DNA of 64,000 nt from CAKRJP01 sp963597615 (GTDB lineage: Bacteria; Bacillota; Clostridia; Lachnospirales; Lachnospiraceae): assembly GCA_963597615.1 (NCBI GenBank), contig CAVBQS010000019.1:1-64000 (forward strand). The letters are read 5' to 3'. Numbering within the stretch: position 1 is the stretch's first letter; each line of letters opens with the position of its first letter. The position numbers were made by a program, and so were the translations under genes. Shown one piece after another: positions 7,949 through 17,788 of this stretch. Under the pieces are notes generated by a model. It was not told the origin of the DNA, searched no databases, and was given only the letters and a program-made list of their open reading frames with translations.

Positions 7949-10900
7949 ATGCAGGTATCAGATAAATTAACAAAATCACTGACAGAAGCAAAGTATCTTA
8001 ATGCGGACAATGTCAGTAGATATCGCTGTATTATGCGGATTTTTTTCGAGAATTATGAAAAACTAAAATACTGGCTGTATCAGGAAGAAGTTTATGAAGA
8101 AATGATACAGGATCCATTTTTTTCGGACTACAGACTAGAACAGTGTCAGCAGGACCTTGCTATGCTGACAGAATGGAAGAATCTAAATACCATTCAGGAT
8201 ACAAAAAACGTTACAACCATCGAAGAATTTAAAAACAAAAAGTATCGATACCAAATGACAGAATATAGCGTTGAGATTGAGCGTCTGGTCATCCGGTTAG
8301 AGAACTTGCTGGTTGAAAATGCTTCCCTAGAGCCTACCCTTTTGGAACGGATCAGGAAGAATGTAGACTTGTTTCCTGAAATGGCAGGGAAAGATAAGAG
8401 TCAGGTTTACACCTGGTGGACAGATTTGAATAATGATTTTGTGCGCTTGAATCAGAATTATCAGGATTACATCCGAGATTTAAACAGTGTGCGGGCGGAG
8501 GAAATGATGCACACAAAAGAGTTTTTAGTATTTAAGGATCGTTTGATTGAGTACCTGCGAAGTTTCATTAAGGGACTTCAAAAGAATGTAGGGGTAATTG
8601 AAGAAAATTTAAGACTGCTAACTGATGAGACAAAAACGCAGGTATTTGAAAAAGTGGTGGAGTATGAACTGTCCATTCCTCGAATGGATGGGGAAGTCAC
8701 AAAAGACATGATCCAAGAGAAAATACAGGGACGATATGAAAGTATCTATAACTGGTTTGTGGGAAATGACGGCCAAGAAAATGAGGCTGGAAAGCTTTTT
8801 GATGCCACCAATGAGATTATACGTAGGATTACAAGATATGCGGCCCAACTAAGTGAAAAGAATGCCTTAGGAGCAAACAGGAAAGAGGAGTATCGGAAGG
8901 TGGCAGAAATATTTTTGCGATGCAAGGATATGGAAGAGGCTCATAAGTTGTCTGCAATGATATTTGGGATGGAGCGCCCTGGACATCTGGCAGGGGAGAT
9001 GATCCGTGAAACTGACAGTATGAACATTGGAGTGTACGAAGAAGGACCCATGGAAGTGACCTTAAAGCCAAGGGTACGTACCTACAGGGAAAAGTCAAAG
9101 AGAAGCAGTATTAAAGAGTCGGCCCTGCAGAAGCAGGAAACAAGGCGAAAACTTCTTCAAAAGCAGAAGGAAGAAATTGAGAAACTCAGGGCTCTGGAAG
9201 TAGATGGGAAGATTTGCTTTGACAGGCTACCGGTGCTGGAACCTAGAATCAGGGAGATTCCTTTAAAATGGCTGTCAGATGCTATGGAATCTCTTTATCG
9301 ATGGAATGGGGAAAATAGGCAGCTGATTCTAGAAAAGGATTTATTAAGGGAACTTAGTGAATTTGCAGAAAGTTACCAGGAGACTTCGGATTTTGCCATG
9401 GTTCGACAGAAAATCTCAGAAGTATGGATTAAGAAAAATACGGATATTGAATCTAAACTTTCTACTAACCAGACAGAGAAAGAAAGTGCCCAAAAAGAGT
9501 TAGAAGAAGTACAAAGAGACTTAAGTGAGTGGGAGAATCAAAAGGAGCCCAAACCAGACCGCGCGGAAGCAGTCCTTCGTAACCGGAAGCGCCTGGATGA
9601 ACATAAGATTCCTTATCAGGAATTTTATAAAGTGATAGAGTTTGGGGATAGTCTAAGTGAAGAGGCTTGCAATCGTTTGGAAGAAGCCCTACTTAAGATG
9701 GGAATATTGGATGCCCTGATCATAGATGAGCAGTACAAAGAGCAGGTTCTTAAATTTGAAGAAGGCTGCGAGGATCGCTATCTTTTTGTGTGTAGCAGCG
9801 GTCAGAAAAATTTGCATCCGGAGGTAAGCCTGCTGGATGTACTGGAATTAAATGAAGAGGTCAATGATATTTTTTCCAACCAAAGATTGACGGGAATTCT
9901 TGGAAGTATCGCATATGACCGGGAAAGTATGATGACTGTTGGGGCTGATGGAACCTATCAGATGGGAGTGCTGGCTGGAACAATAACAGGAGACTATGAG
10001 GCAGGATTTTTAGGAACAAAAGCCAGAGAAAAGCAGAGACAGGCAAAGATTAAAGAGTGTAGACAAAAGATTCAGGATCTGGAAAATTACTTGCAGCAAT
10101 TAAATGAAGTCTATGAAGAACTTTCCGCTAAAAAGGAGATTCTTAAACAAGAATATGAAACGCTCCCTAAAGATACAGATATGAGAGAAGCTCTTGGAAT
10201 GATGAGAGCCCAGGAAGTAGCATGGGAGCAGGTTCAGGCAGAAAGTCATAAGCTGGAAAAACAAATTAAAGACTTGTCGGATAAATTAAAAGAAATGAAA
10301 AAGCAGGTTCTGGAAATTGCGGAATCCTTGTATTTAACCTGCTCTTATGAGGCCTTTAAGAAGGCAAAAGATGCTGCAGAAGAATATGGAAAGCACCTAA
10401 TTAGTCTCATGGCAAGCCATGAAATGTTTCTTAGAAGTTTGGAATACTTAAAAGAACGAAGAGACCATCTGGAGGATCTAGAGGCAGATTTAGATCAGAT
10501 TCGCTATGATCTTCAGGAGATTCAAAAGGAAATCCGGAAAAAGACAGAAGAATTAAATTCTATTAGGGAACAACTTCGTCTCACTGATTATGAAGAGATT
10601 AAGGACCGGTTAGATACCTGCCTGCAATGGCTTGGGGCCTATCCGGAACGTCTGCGAGTGTGCGTAAGTCAGCAGACCCATGAGGAGGATGAGGTTGGGC
10701 ATTTGATGTTGGACCTGGAAAATTCCAGGAAGAAAATGGAAGAATATGATCAGAAGAGAACCTATTTTTCGGAATGCTATGAACAGGAATGGAATTTGCA
10801 TTATGTGGAAATTCCTGAGACCATCCCGGAGGATGCAAGGCATATCCGCAGTTATTTGGAGTCGGATGTGAAGACTGTGGACAAAGACAGCCTGATCCGG

Positions 10901-11932
10901 GATCTTAACAAGGTATATTTTGAAAACAGGGGATTTTTGACAGATTATCATCTGACCCAGAATGAATTGTTTACGGAAGTAGAGCATGCAGAATTTCCGG
11001 CAAAACGACTGGATATTTCTGCCAGATACCAGGGAGTAAAAATATCATTTTCCAGTCTGCTGACGCATTTAACGGAGGATATTGAAGAACTTGAAAATCT
11101 AATTAAAGATGGAGACAGAGAGCTGTTTGAAGATATTCTTGCCAACACGGTAAGCCGCAAGATCCGCGGAAAAATTAATTCTTCTAATACCTGGGTACAG
11201 AAAATGAATACTCTTATGAACAGCATGAATACATCTAGTGGATTAAGGTTAAGTCTTAGATGGAGAAGTAAGACGGCAGAGCAGGAAGATCAGTTGGATA
11301 CAAAAGAACTGGTGGAACTTCTGAAGAAAGATTATCGTTTGATGAATGAGGAGGAGGCTGCTAGGCTTTCCGCTCATTTCCGGTCAAAGGTAGCGGAGGC
11401 TAGAAGAAATGCAAGGGATAGCGCCGGAATGGTATCCTTCTACCAGATTATGAAAGAAACTTTAGATTATCGTAAATGGTTTGAATTTCAGTTGTTCTCA
11501 CAAAAGAATGGGGAGCGTCAAAAGGAGCTGACCAATAGTGTTTTTGGAACTTTCAGTGGTGGTGAAAAGGCCATGTCTATGTATGTGCCCCTGTTTTCTG
11601 CGGTGGTGGCAAAGTATCAGGGCGGCAGACAAGATGCTCCGAGATTGATTTCCTTAGATGAAGCCTTTGCGGGAGTGGACAATAAAAACATCCGTGATAT
11701 GTTCCGCTTGATGACAGAATTTGAGTTTGATTTCATCATCAACTCTCAGGTCCTGTGGGGAGACTGTGACACCTTGGATGCCTTGGCAATTTATCAGCTG
11801 ATTCGTCCGGAAAATGCGAAATTTGTTACGGTAATGTCCTATTTGTGGAATGGAAATAAGAAGGAGCTTCTAGAAGAGGAAGAGGAAGTAGAACAAAGAG
11901 GTAGGGAGATTGAGCAGGCAGCAGGAATCTGA
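7949..11932 (+). CDS. Wadjet JetA-JetC chimera: TIGR02677 N-terminal part fused to C-terminal part of SMC-like TIGR02680
   Basis: Residues 1 to about 447 are JetA-like (TIGR02677/DUF2397): AKYLNADNVSRYRCIMRIFF near 14, LAMLTEWKNL, TTIEEFKNKKYRYQMT near 90 and IPLKWLSDAMES near 436-447. From about 448 the text is the middle and end of the JetC SMC-like ATPase (TIGR02680): coiled coils, IPYQEFYKVIEFGD, ALLKMGILDALII, the ABC signature FSGGEK at 1202-1207 and Walker B LISLDEAFAGVD with Asp1237 and Glu1238. Missing are the last part of JetA, all of JetB (DUF2398), and roughly the first third of JetC with its Walker A. The fusion is in frame and open for 1327 codons. Without Walker A it should not bind ATP normally. 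This is either an in-frame deletion of about 2.5-3 kb, a new architecture or an assembly join. AAGGAG precedes the ATG. Confidence 0.85.
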   Translation: MQVSDKLTKSLTEAKYLNADNVSRYRCIMRIFFENYEKLKYWLYQEEVYEEMIQDPFFSDYRLEQCQQDLAMLTEWKNLNTIQDTKNVTTIEEFKNKKYRYQMTEYSVEIERLVIRLENLLVENASLEPTLLERIRKNVDLFPEMAGKDKSQVYTWWTDLNNDFVRLNQNYQDYIRDLNSVRAEEMMHTKEFLVFKDRLIEYLRSFIKGLQKNVGVIEENLRLLTDETKTQVFEKVVEYELSIPRMDGEVTKDMIQEKIQGRYESIYNWFVGNDGQENEAGKLFDATNEIIRRITRYAAQLSEKNALGANRKEEYRKVAEIFLRCKDMEEAHKLSAMIFGMERPGHLAGEMIRETDSMNIGVYEEGPMEVTLKPRVRTYREKSKRSSIKESALQKQETRRKLLQKQKEEIEKLRALEVDGKICFDRLPVLEPRIREIPLKWLSDAMESLYRWNGENRQLILEKDLLRELSEFAESYQETSDFAMVRQKISEVWIKKNTDIESKLSTNQTEKESAQKELEEVQRDLSEWENQKEPKPDRAEAVLRNRKRLDEHKIPYQEFYKVIEFGDSLSEEACNRLEEALLKMGILDALIIDEQYKEQVLKFEEGCEDRYLFVCSSGQKNLHPEVSLLDVLELNEEVNDIFSNQRLTGILGSIAYDRESMMTVGADGTYQMGVLAGTITGDYEAGFLGTKAREKQRQAKIKECRQKIQDLENYLQQLNEVYEELSAKKEILKQEYETLPKDTDMREALGMMRAQEVAWEQVQAESHKLEKQIKDLSDKLKEMKKQVLEIAESLYLTCSYEAFKKAKDAAEEYGKHLISLMASHEMFLRSLEYLKERRDHLEDLEADLDQIRYDLQEIQKEIRKKTEELNSIREQLRLTDYEEIKDRLDTCLQWLGAYPERLRVCVSQQTHEEDEVGHLMLDLENSRKKMEEYDQKRTYFSECYEQEWNLHYVEIPETIPEDARHIRSYLESDVKTVDKDSLIRDLNKVYFENRGFLTDYHLTQNELFTEVEHAEFPAKRLDISARYQGVKISFSSLLTHLTEDIEELENLIKDGDRELFEDILANTVSRKIRGKINSSNTWVQKMNTLMNSMNTSSGLRLSLRWRSKTAEQEDQLDTKELVELLKKDYRLMNEEEAARLSAHFRSKVAEARRNARDSAGMVSFYQIMKETLDYRKWFEFQLFSQKNGERQKELTNSVFGTFSGGEKAMSMYVPLFSAVVAKYQGGRQDAPRLISLDEAFAGVDNKNIRDMFRLMTEFEFDFIINSQVLWGDCDTLDALAIYQLIRPENAKFVTVMSYLWNGNKKELLEEEEEVEQRGREIEQAAGI

Positions 11933-13193
11933 AAAAATAAAAAAAGAATGCCTGGCATATTTTAGGCAGAGTCCGGTTTGGAAGAAACTTCTAAAAGGCT
12001 TTCAGGAAAAATATAGTTCTTATGGAAGATTTGGCGGTAAGATTGTTTTAAAAAATTTGAAGACCCAAGACATTGAGGAGCTAGAAGGCTTTTTTTGCAA
12101 ATCATTTCACAGTCAAAAAAGTGTGACCGTGTCTGCAGAAAAATTTTGTCAGGCTTTAGAAGCAAGCAAGTTTGGCGGGATTACACCGGAAGAACTCTTG
12201 GAGAATTTTTTTCAGGAACCTTTACTGGGAAAACAGGAACAAAGAAGACTAAGAGACCAGGAAAAGCAAGGGATTTGGAATGATTTCCACACGAAATATA
12301 AAGGTACGCCAGTAGAAATCGTAATGGAAGATTTGAAGGAGCTAGTAAAAGACCGGGAGAATCAAGACCTTCAAGAATGGAAGCGGACCTTATGTTTTGG
12401 AGCGGAGATTTATAATCATCTGCCCTATCGATGGAAGGAAAAATTATATCTTGCCGTATTTGCTGCCATGATGACAGGAAATCCCCATGCCTTTGATCAT
12501 GGAACTACAGAAGGGAATTTTTTGTATCAGATCATTCAGATGGATTTGAAGGTCAGAGAGGTTGAGATAGAAACATCGGAAATCTTTCCGGCTTATAAAC
12601 GTCAAAAAAGTTACCTTATGGCGGGAATCATGCTGGATGATATTTCAAACTATGCCATGCTATACCATGTGCAGGCGGTAAAAAAAGACGGAAGTTTGCA
12701 CAAAGGCATGGAAGGATTTGAAAAAGAAGGCCATATTGTCCAGGTTCCTCTTGGGGTTATTATGGAATGGGAGGCCCTTCTATGTCCACAAAATGAGATT
12801 TATATTGTGGAGAATCCTTCGGTTTTTGCAGTGCTTTGTGGAAAAGGTGATGAAAGAAACAAAGCCTATATGTGTATGAATGGACAGCCAAGGCTTGCTG
12901 GCCTTGTAGTATTAGATTTGTTAGAAAAATCGGGAACTAGGATCTACTATGCAGGAGATTTGGATCCGGAAGGTATGCTAATCGCCCAGAAATTAAGGCA
13001 ATACTACAAAGGAAAATTTGACTATTGGCATATGAAAGTAGAGGATTATGTGAAGTGCAGGTCAGAGGAAACAATCTCTCCAAAGCGAATGAAGATCCTA
13101 GACCGAATAAGGGATGAAGACCTAAAACCGGTGGCAAGGATGCTGGAAAAATATGGCACCGCCGGCTATCAGGAGAGATTGATGCTTGTTTGA
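11910..13193 (+). CDS. jetD: Wadjet JetD-like protein (TIGR02679, DUF2399 Toprim domain)
   Basis: The 427-residue protein matches JetD of the DUF2397/DUF2398/DUF2399 class of Wadjet systems, the nuclease subunit that cleaves plasmid DNA when loaded by the JetABC SMC complex. The C-terminal Toprim part shows the catalytic Glu301 in VENPSVF and the Asp pair Asp350/Asp352 in GDLDPEG. The N-terminal half is the arm or winged-helix region that contacts JetC in known systems. The start is a TTG overlapping the fusion gene by 23 nt, with AGAGG at 11897-11901 eight bases before it. The gene looks intact although its partners are not. Confidence 0.82.
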   Translation: MSRQQESEKIKKECLAYFRQSPVWKKLLKGFQEKYSSYGRFGGKIVLKNLKTQDIEELEGFFCKSFHSQKSVTVSAEKFCQALEASKFGGITPEELLENFFQEPLLGKQEQRRLRDQEKQGIWNDFHTKYKGTPVEIVMEDLKELVKDRENQDLQEWKRTLCFGAEIYNHLPYRWKEKLYLAVFAAMMTGNPHAFDHGTTEGNFLYQIIQMDLKVREVEIETSEIFPAYKRQKSYLMAGIMLDDISNYAMLYHVQAVKKDGSLHKGMEGFEKEGHIVQVPLGVIMEWEALLCPQNEIYIVENPSVFAVLCGKGDERNKAYMCMNGQPRLAGLVVLDLLEKSGTRIYYAGDLDPEGMLIAQKLRQYYKGKFDYWHMKVEDYVKCRSEETISPKRMKILDRIRDEDLKPVARMLEKYGTAGYQERLMLV

Positions 13194-13341
13194 AAGTAAC
13201 TTTAAAATTTATAGTAGCTAATTAATTTCATAATGTCTTACATAGACTGGCAAAAGGACTAATATGTATATATAAGAAACAGATTGGGACATCTTTCCTT
13301 TGGGGAAGGGAAAAATCCGGTGTATAGAAATGGGAGAATCT

Positions 13342-14694
13342 ATGAAAGCGGAAAAAGATAATGAACTACTTAGTGGTATGCCTGTGCCAAAAGCTTTTGT
13401 TAAACTAGCTCTTCCGGCAGTGGCAGCACAGCTAATCAATATTTTGTATAATTTGGTAGATAAGATGTTTATTGGCCATATTCCGGGAGTGGGAAAGCAG
13501 GCTTTGGCAGGAGTTGGAGTAACTACTCCCATCATCCTGGCAATCTCTGCTTTTGCAGCCTTAGTAAGTATGGGTGGGGCCCCTAAGGCTTCTATTTACA
13601 TGGGGAAAGGGGACAATGAGGAGGCGGAGCGTGTCATGGGAAGTTGTACCTGGATGCTGATTGTTCTTTCCATTGTGCTGACAGGGATTATGTTGGTCTT
13701 TGGGGAACCTATTTTGAGAGTCTTTGGGGCTAGTGAAGACACAATAGTCTATGCCAAGAATTATATGGATATCTATTGCTTGGGAACGGTATTTGAGCAA
13801 TTAACCTTAGGCTTAAATGCCTTTGTAACAGCCCAGGGAAAAACTCTGATCAGTATGGCCAATGTGGCTGTTGGAGCGGTTACTAACATTATGCTGGATG
13901 CATTGTTTATGAATGGATTTGGTATGGGAGTACAGGGAGCAGCCCTTGCGACTGTAATCGCAGAAGGAGTATCCACTGGATTTGTAATTTATTATCTCAC
14001 AAAACCGGAAAGTCAGTTGAATCTTCGTTTCAAATATATTCGCTATGAGGGATCTTTGCTATTACCTTGTATTTTATTAGGTGCCTCTCCGGCTCTTATG
14101 CAGCTGACGGAGAATATGGTAGCCATCAGTTTTAATACCTCCCTGCAAAAACATGGTGGGGATATGGCTGTGGCTTCTATGAGTATCCTAAATAGTATTA
14201 TGCAGTTTGTAATGCTTCTGCTTCCAGGCTTGGTTCAGGGAGCTCAACCCCTCTTAAGTTATAATCTTGGGGCAGATAATATCCTCAGGGTAAAGAAAAC
14301 TTTTCGGTTGTTATTGTTATGTTGCGTCAGTGGGTCTTTTCTAATCTGGCTGGTATGCATGAGCCTTCCAACAAGAGTAGCAGCTATTTTTACAGCAGAT
14401 ACAGAGCTTATTGCCTATACAGGAAAAACCATGCGGGTATACCTGGCAATGTTACTAATCTATGGAGTCCAGGTTGCCTGCCAGTATAGCTTTGTGGCCT
14501 TAGATCAGGCAAAAAAAGCAATCTTTCTTACGATTTGGAGAAAAATTATTATACTGATTCCCTTGATATTTATCCTGCCAAATGTTTTGTCCGGTTCGGT
14601 AATGGGAGTTTATCTGGCGGAACCTATTGCAGATACCATAGCGGTATGTACCACAGCTCCTATGTTCTATTGCTATTATCGAAAATTAAAATAA
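13342..14694 (+). CDS. MATE family efflux transporter, MepA-like
   Basis: The 450-residue membrane protein has the MATE signature LALPAVAAQLINILYNLVDK (helix 1) with MFIGHIPGVG after it, the AGVGVTTPIIL segment, and a second half-repeat around ALMQLTENMVAISFN. It resembles the MepA branch of drug/sodium antiporters. The GGGAGA at 13332-13337 fixes the ATG at 13342; upstream in-frame TTG and ATG codons (13300, 13330) lack a site. It is unrelated in detail to the MATE protein at 5561-6904. It has no obvious regulator beside it; the signalling genes that follow are 138 nt downstream. Confidence 0.88.
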   Translation: MKAEKDNELLSGMPVPKAFVKLALPAVAAQLINILYNLVDKMFIGHIPGVGKQALAGVGVTTPIILAISAFAALVSMGGAPKASIYMGKGDNEEAERVMGSCTWMLIVLSIVLTGIMLVFGEPILRVFGASEDTIVYAKNYMDIYCLGTVFEQLTLGLNAFVTAQGKTLISMANVAVGAVTNIMLDALFMNGFGMGVQGAALATVIAEGVSTGFVIYYLTKPESQLNLRFKYIRYEGSLLLPCILLGASPALMQLTENMVAISFNTSLQKHGGDMAVASMSILNSIMQFVMLLLPGLVQGAQPLLSYNLGADNILRVKKTFRLLLLCCVSGSFLIWLVCMSLPTRVAAIFTADTELIAYTGKTMRVYLAMLLIYGVQVACQYSFVALDQAKKAIFLTIWRKIIILIPLIFILPNVLSGSVMGVYLAEPIADTIAVCTTAPMFYCYYRKLK

Positions 14695-14832
14695 GAGTTT
14701 GAGAAAAAAAGTTATTTTTTTGAAACAACAAGTGAAAAACAAGGAGATACTATGCCTGTGCCTAAAGATAGCTTATAATAAATATAGGTAGTAGTGTGAT
14801 CTTATTCAAACCCTTAAGGAGGGATGGAGAAA

Positions 14833-16515
14833 GTGACAGAAAAGCGAAAATTAACCCTATATGCCGGATGTGTGATCTTGTGTGTATTAGTGGCTGTTTT
14901 GCTGCGCTATGCATTTCCTTCAGATCCCTATTTGGAGTCTATTTGTTTTCTTATGAGACCATATATTTATATGGGGATATATTCAGCCTGGGGAATTTCT
15001 TTTCAAAAGCGGATTATTCATAAAGAAGTACGGTCTTGTCTCATGGTGGTTGCGGCCATGATGGTTTTTTGGATCTTTATCCGGGTATGTAAGTTTGAAA
15101 TCCCCCATGAAATGCCAGGGGCTTTGCGTTATGCCTGGTATTTCTATTATATTCCCATGCAAGTGATTCCGGCGGCCCTTCTTTATTTGGCTTTTTATAT
15201 GCGGCAGCCAGAAAATTATAAATTGCCGAGAAAACTAAGATTTTTAATTATTCCCTCTTTGCTATTAATGGGAATTGTATTGACCAATGATCTTCATCAT
15301 TTGGTTTTTGTGTTTCCTGAGGGGCAACTAGATAGGGTAGCATCCTATGAAGTAGGAGTATATGGCTACGGCCCGGCATATTATTTGATTTTTATCTGGG
15401 ATGTTTGCTGTGCTTTGGTTTCTCTGATAATTATTTTTTTCAGGTGCAGGGTTGTTAAGAATAAAAAGTTGTTGATCCTGCCTTTTTGTGCTTATGGCAT
15501 GGCAATTTTCTATGGAATTTCCTACTGTCTAAATCTCTCTTTTTGGAAATTGCTTTCCGATGATATGACTGCAGTTTTTTGCCTCTTATGTGCTTGTGTC
15601 ATAGAAAGCTGTATTCAGTGTGGACTGATTCCTTCGAATACCGGGTATTCTAAGCTTTTCGAAGCATCAACGATTTCGGCACAGATTGTAGATGCTACGG
15701 GAAAATGCTGTTACAGGGCAAAAAATGCAGAAGAAATTTCATCTCAGATGGTGGGAGAAGCAGTAGAAAAATCGCTAATGTTAGAAAATGGAATTCGTTT
15801 GTCAGGAAAACCCATTTGGGGTGGCTATGTCTTGTGGAAGGAGAGTTTGGATCAATTACAAAAAGTTTTAAGAGATCTAGAAGATCGCAGGGAGGAATTA
15901 AGGGACGCCAATCTAATTCAAGAAGAAAACCTAAGGATGCAAAAACAGGTAGAAAAACTAGCTATAAAAAATCAGCTTTATGACAAGATACAAAGGAAAA
16001 CTGCAGGGCAGAGTGAGATTTTGACAAAATACATTGACGAATATTTTGATGCGGAGAATGAAAAGGAAAGAAAAAAGATTTTAGGAAAAATTGTTGTGAC
16101 AGGCACCTATATAAAAAGGTGCAGCAATTTGATTCTCCTTGGAGAGGAAAAATCGATTTTGCCTATAAGAGAGTTGGAGTTATGTTTTGAGGAATCTGTA
16201 CAAAATTTAAAATTTAGTTGTGTGGAAGCAAGTTTTTTCACCACTTTGGACCAAATCCAAAGTGAACTTGCCATGGAAATTTATGTTTTTTTTGAGAAAA
16301 TCATAGAGGAGACTTTGGAGGATTTACAGGCAATTGCCGTATATTTAAAAGCCAAAGATCAAGACATTCAAATATCCATGACCGTGGAATGCCAAAGCGA
16401 TTTACAAACTATAGCGAAAGAATTCGGAGCATATGTAGAAAGAGATTTTGATGGTTCCTATCTCCTTTCGCTATCTTGGAAAGGGGGCATGAGACATGAT
16501 GAAATCATTTATTGA
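14833..16515 (+). CDS. Seven-TM sensor protein with degenerate histidine-kinase-like C terminus
   Basis: About seven to eight hydrophobic helices fill the first 250 residues (for example around LTLYAGCVILCVLVAVLL and FLIIPSLLLMGIVL), resembling the 7TM N-terminal module of histidine kinases. A PAS-like stretch and a long coiled coil follow (about 330-390). The C-terminal third is where an ATPase domain would be, but the N-box reads FFEKIIEETLEDLQ without the usual Asn and no G-boxes are visible, so it is probably not an active kinase. It overlaps the next gene, a real kinase, by 20 nt, suggesting a signal-input partner. GTG at 14833 lies 10 nt after AAGGAGG; the ATG at 14824 abuts that site and is less likely. 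Confidence 0.65.
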   Translation: MTEKRKLTLYAGCVILCVLVAVLLRYAFPSDPYLESICFLMRPYIYMGIYSAWGISFQKRIIHKEVRSCLMVVAAMMVFWIFIRVCKFEIPHEMPGALRYAWYFYYIPMQVIPAALLYLAFYMRQPENYKLPRKLRFLIIPSLLLMGIVLTNDLHHLVFVFPEGQLDRVASYEVGVYGYGPAYYLIFIWDVCCALVSLIIIFFRCRVVKNKKLLILPFCAYGMAIFYGISYCLNLSFWKLLSDDMTAVFCLLCACVIESCIQCGLIPSNTGYSKLFEASTISAQIVDATGKCCYRAKNAEEISSQMVGEAVEKSLMLENGIRLSGKPIWGGYVLWKESLDQLQKVLRDLEDRREELRDANLIQEENLRMQKQVEKLAIKNQLYDKIQRKTAGQSEILTKYIDEYFDAENEKERKKILGKIVVTGTYIKRCSNLILLGEEKSILPIRELELCFEESVQNLKFSCVEASFFTTLDQIQSELAMEIYVFFEKIIEETLEDLQAIAVYLKAKDQDIQISMTVECQSDLQTIAKEFGAYVERDFDGSYLLSLSWKGGMRHDEIIY

Positions 16516-17788
16516 TTGCTCACCTCAAGGAAGAACCCTTATCATTTGGGCATTTATTTTCCTGACCCTACTATACCTGTTTTTTTTGATTTATGAGGGC
16601 AATGGAAGAAAAGAGAAAAACAGTATGATGGCAAAAGGTATTCTGTTTGTGGCCTATTTTTTCGTAACTTCCGGTCTGTGTGTGGGACGACGAATTTTTC
16701 AGGGAGATCAGGTTATTCCTATAATAGTGAGATTACCTTTTATGGTTTTAGTTGGAATGGTGATTTTAGGATTGATTTTTACAGAAATACAAATCTATGA
16801 AATTTATAAGGATCGAAAGACCCGTTTAAGGGAGAATGCAATACAGGAGAGTTTGGATAACTTGCCTACGGGAATAGGATTTTTTGATAAAAATGGAATG
16901 CCCAAATTAATGAATCGAAGAATGTATGGAATATGCCGAACTTTAGCAGGTAGGGATATTCAAAATGATATAGAACTAAAGGCGGCTTTAAGAAACCCTT
17001 TTCCTTCCCAGGCTGTTTATGATTCAAATTTTGGGGTCTACTGCTTTAAAGATGGAAGTATCTGGAAAATCTCGGAGGAGGCTGTCACAGTAGATGAAGA
17101 AAAATACCATCAGTTTCTTGCCTCAGAGGTATCAGAATTATACCGAAGTAAGCTTTTATTGGAGCAGGAAAATCAGAAACTTCAAGAGATGGCCACTGCT
17201 ATGAAAGAACTTTCAAGAAACGTAGCGAAATTAACAAGAGAAGAAGAAACTCTAAGAATGAAGATGCGTATTCATGATAAGTTAGGTTACAGTGTTTTGC
17301 GGGCCAAACGAATGCTGATGGGAGAGTCTGAAGGGGACGAGGATGATTTTCTTATTCAATGGAAACAGACTTTGCATTTAATAAATAAAGACAATGAATC
17401 TATGGAGAGAGAGGAAAGCCAGGGCTTGGTGAGGGAAAGAGCTGGGGCCCTGGGGGTAGAAGTCTTTTATATTTATGAGGAAGATGCAGGGAGAAAATGG
17501 CAGGAAACCCACCTTGTACAAGTTATGGATGAGATACTTTTGGAGGCTCTTTCTAATTGTGTAAAACATGGAGAGGCCAAGAAATTATATGTGAAACTAG
17601 AAGAAAGGCATCGGGAATGGATATGTAAAATCACAGATGATGGGCATAAGGCGGTAAGAAAGATCAAAGAAGGGGGAGGCTTATTTGGAATAAAAAAGAA
17701 GGTGGAAGCTGTTGGAGGCACATTGAAAGTCTGTGGAATGCCGGAATTTTCTATGACCATTATATTTCCAAAGGAGGTGGCAGAATGA
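16496..17788 (+). CDS. Sensor histidine kinase, NarL/DesK-like (HATPase domain)
   Basis: Three hydrophobic segments occupy residues 15-105. A PAS-like region (GIGFFDKNGMPKLMNRR) and a coiled coil lead to the phosphoacceptor region MRIHDKLGYSVL with His260. The HATPase domain has the N-box EALSNCVKHG, the G1 box TDDGHK and a G2 box in GGGLFGIKKKVEAVGG. It would phosphorylate the response regulator encoded next, with which it overlaps by 4 nt (ATGA). The preceding gene, a membrane protein with a degenerate kinase tail, overlaps its start, so the three form one signalling unit. AAAGGGGG at 16480-16487 is the ribosome binding site. Confidence 0.82.
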   Translation: MMKSFIDCSPQGRTLIIWAFIFLTLLYLFFLIYEGNGRKEKNSMMAKGILFVAYFFVTSGLCVGRRIFQGDQVIPIIVRLPFMVLVGMVILGLIFTEIQIYEIYKDRKTRLRENAIQESLDNLPTGIGFFDKNGMPKLMNRRMYGICRTLAGRDIQNDIELKAALRNPFPSQAVYDSNFGVYCFKDGSIWKISEEAVTVDEEKYHQFLASEVSELYRSKLLLEQENQKLQEMATAMKELSRNVAKLTREEETLRMKMRIHDKLGYSVLRAKRMLMGESEGDEDDFLIQWKQTLHLINKDNESMEREESQGLVRERAGALGVEVFYIYEEDAGRKWQETHLVQVMDEILLEALSNCVKHGEAKKLYVKLEERHREWICKITDDGHKAVRKIKEGGGLFGIKKKVEAVGGTLKVCGMPEFSMTIIFPKEVAE

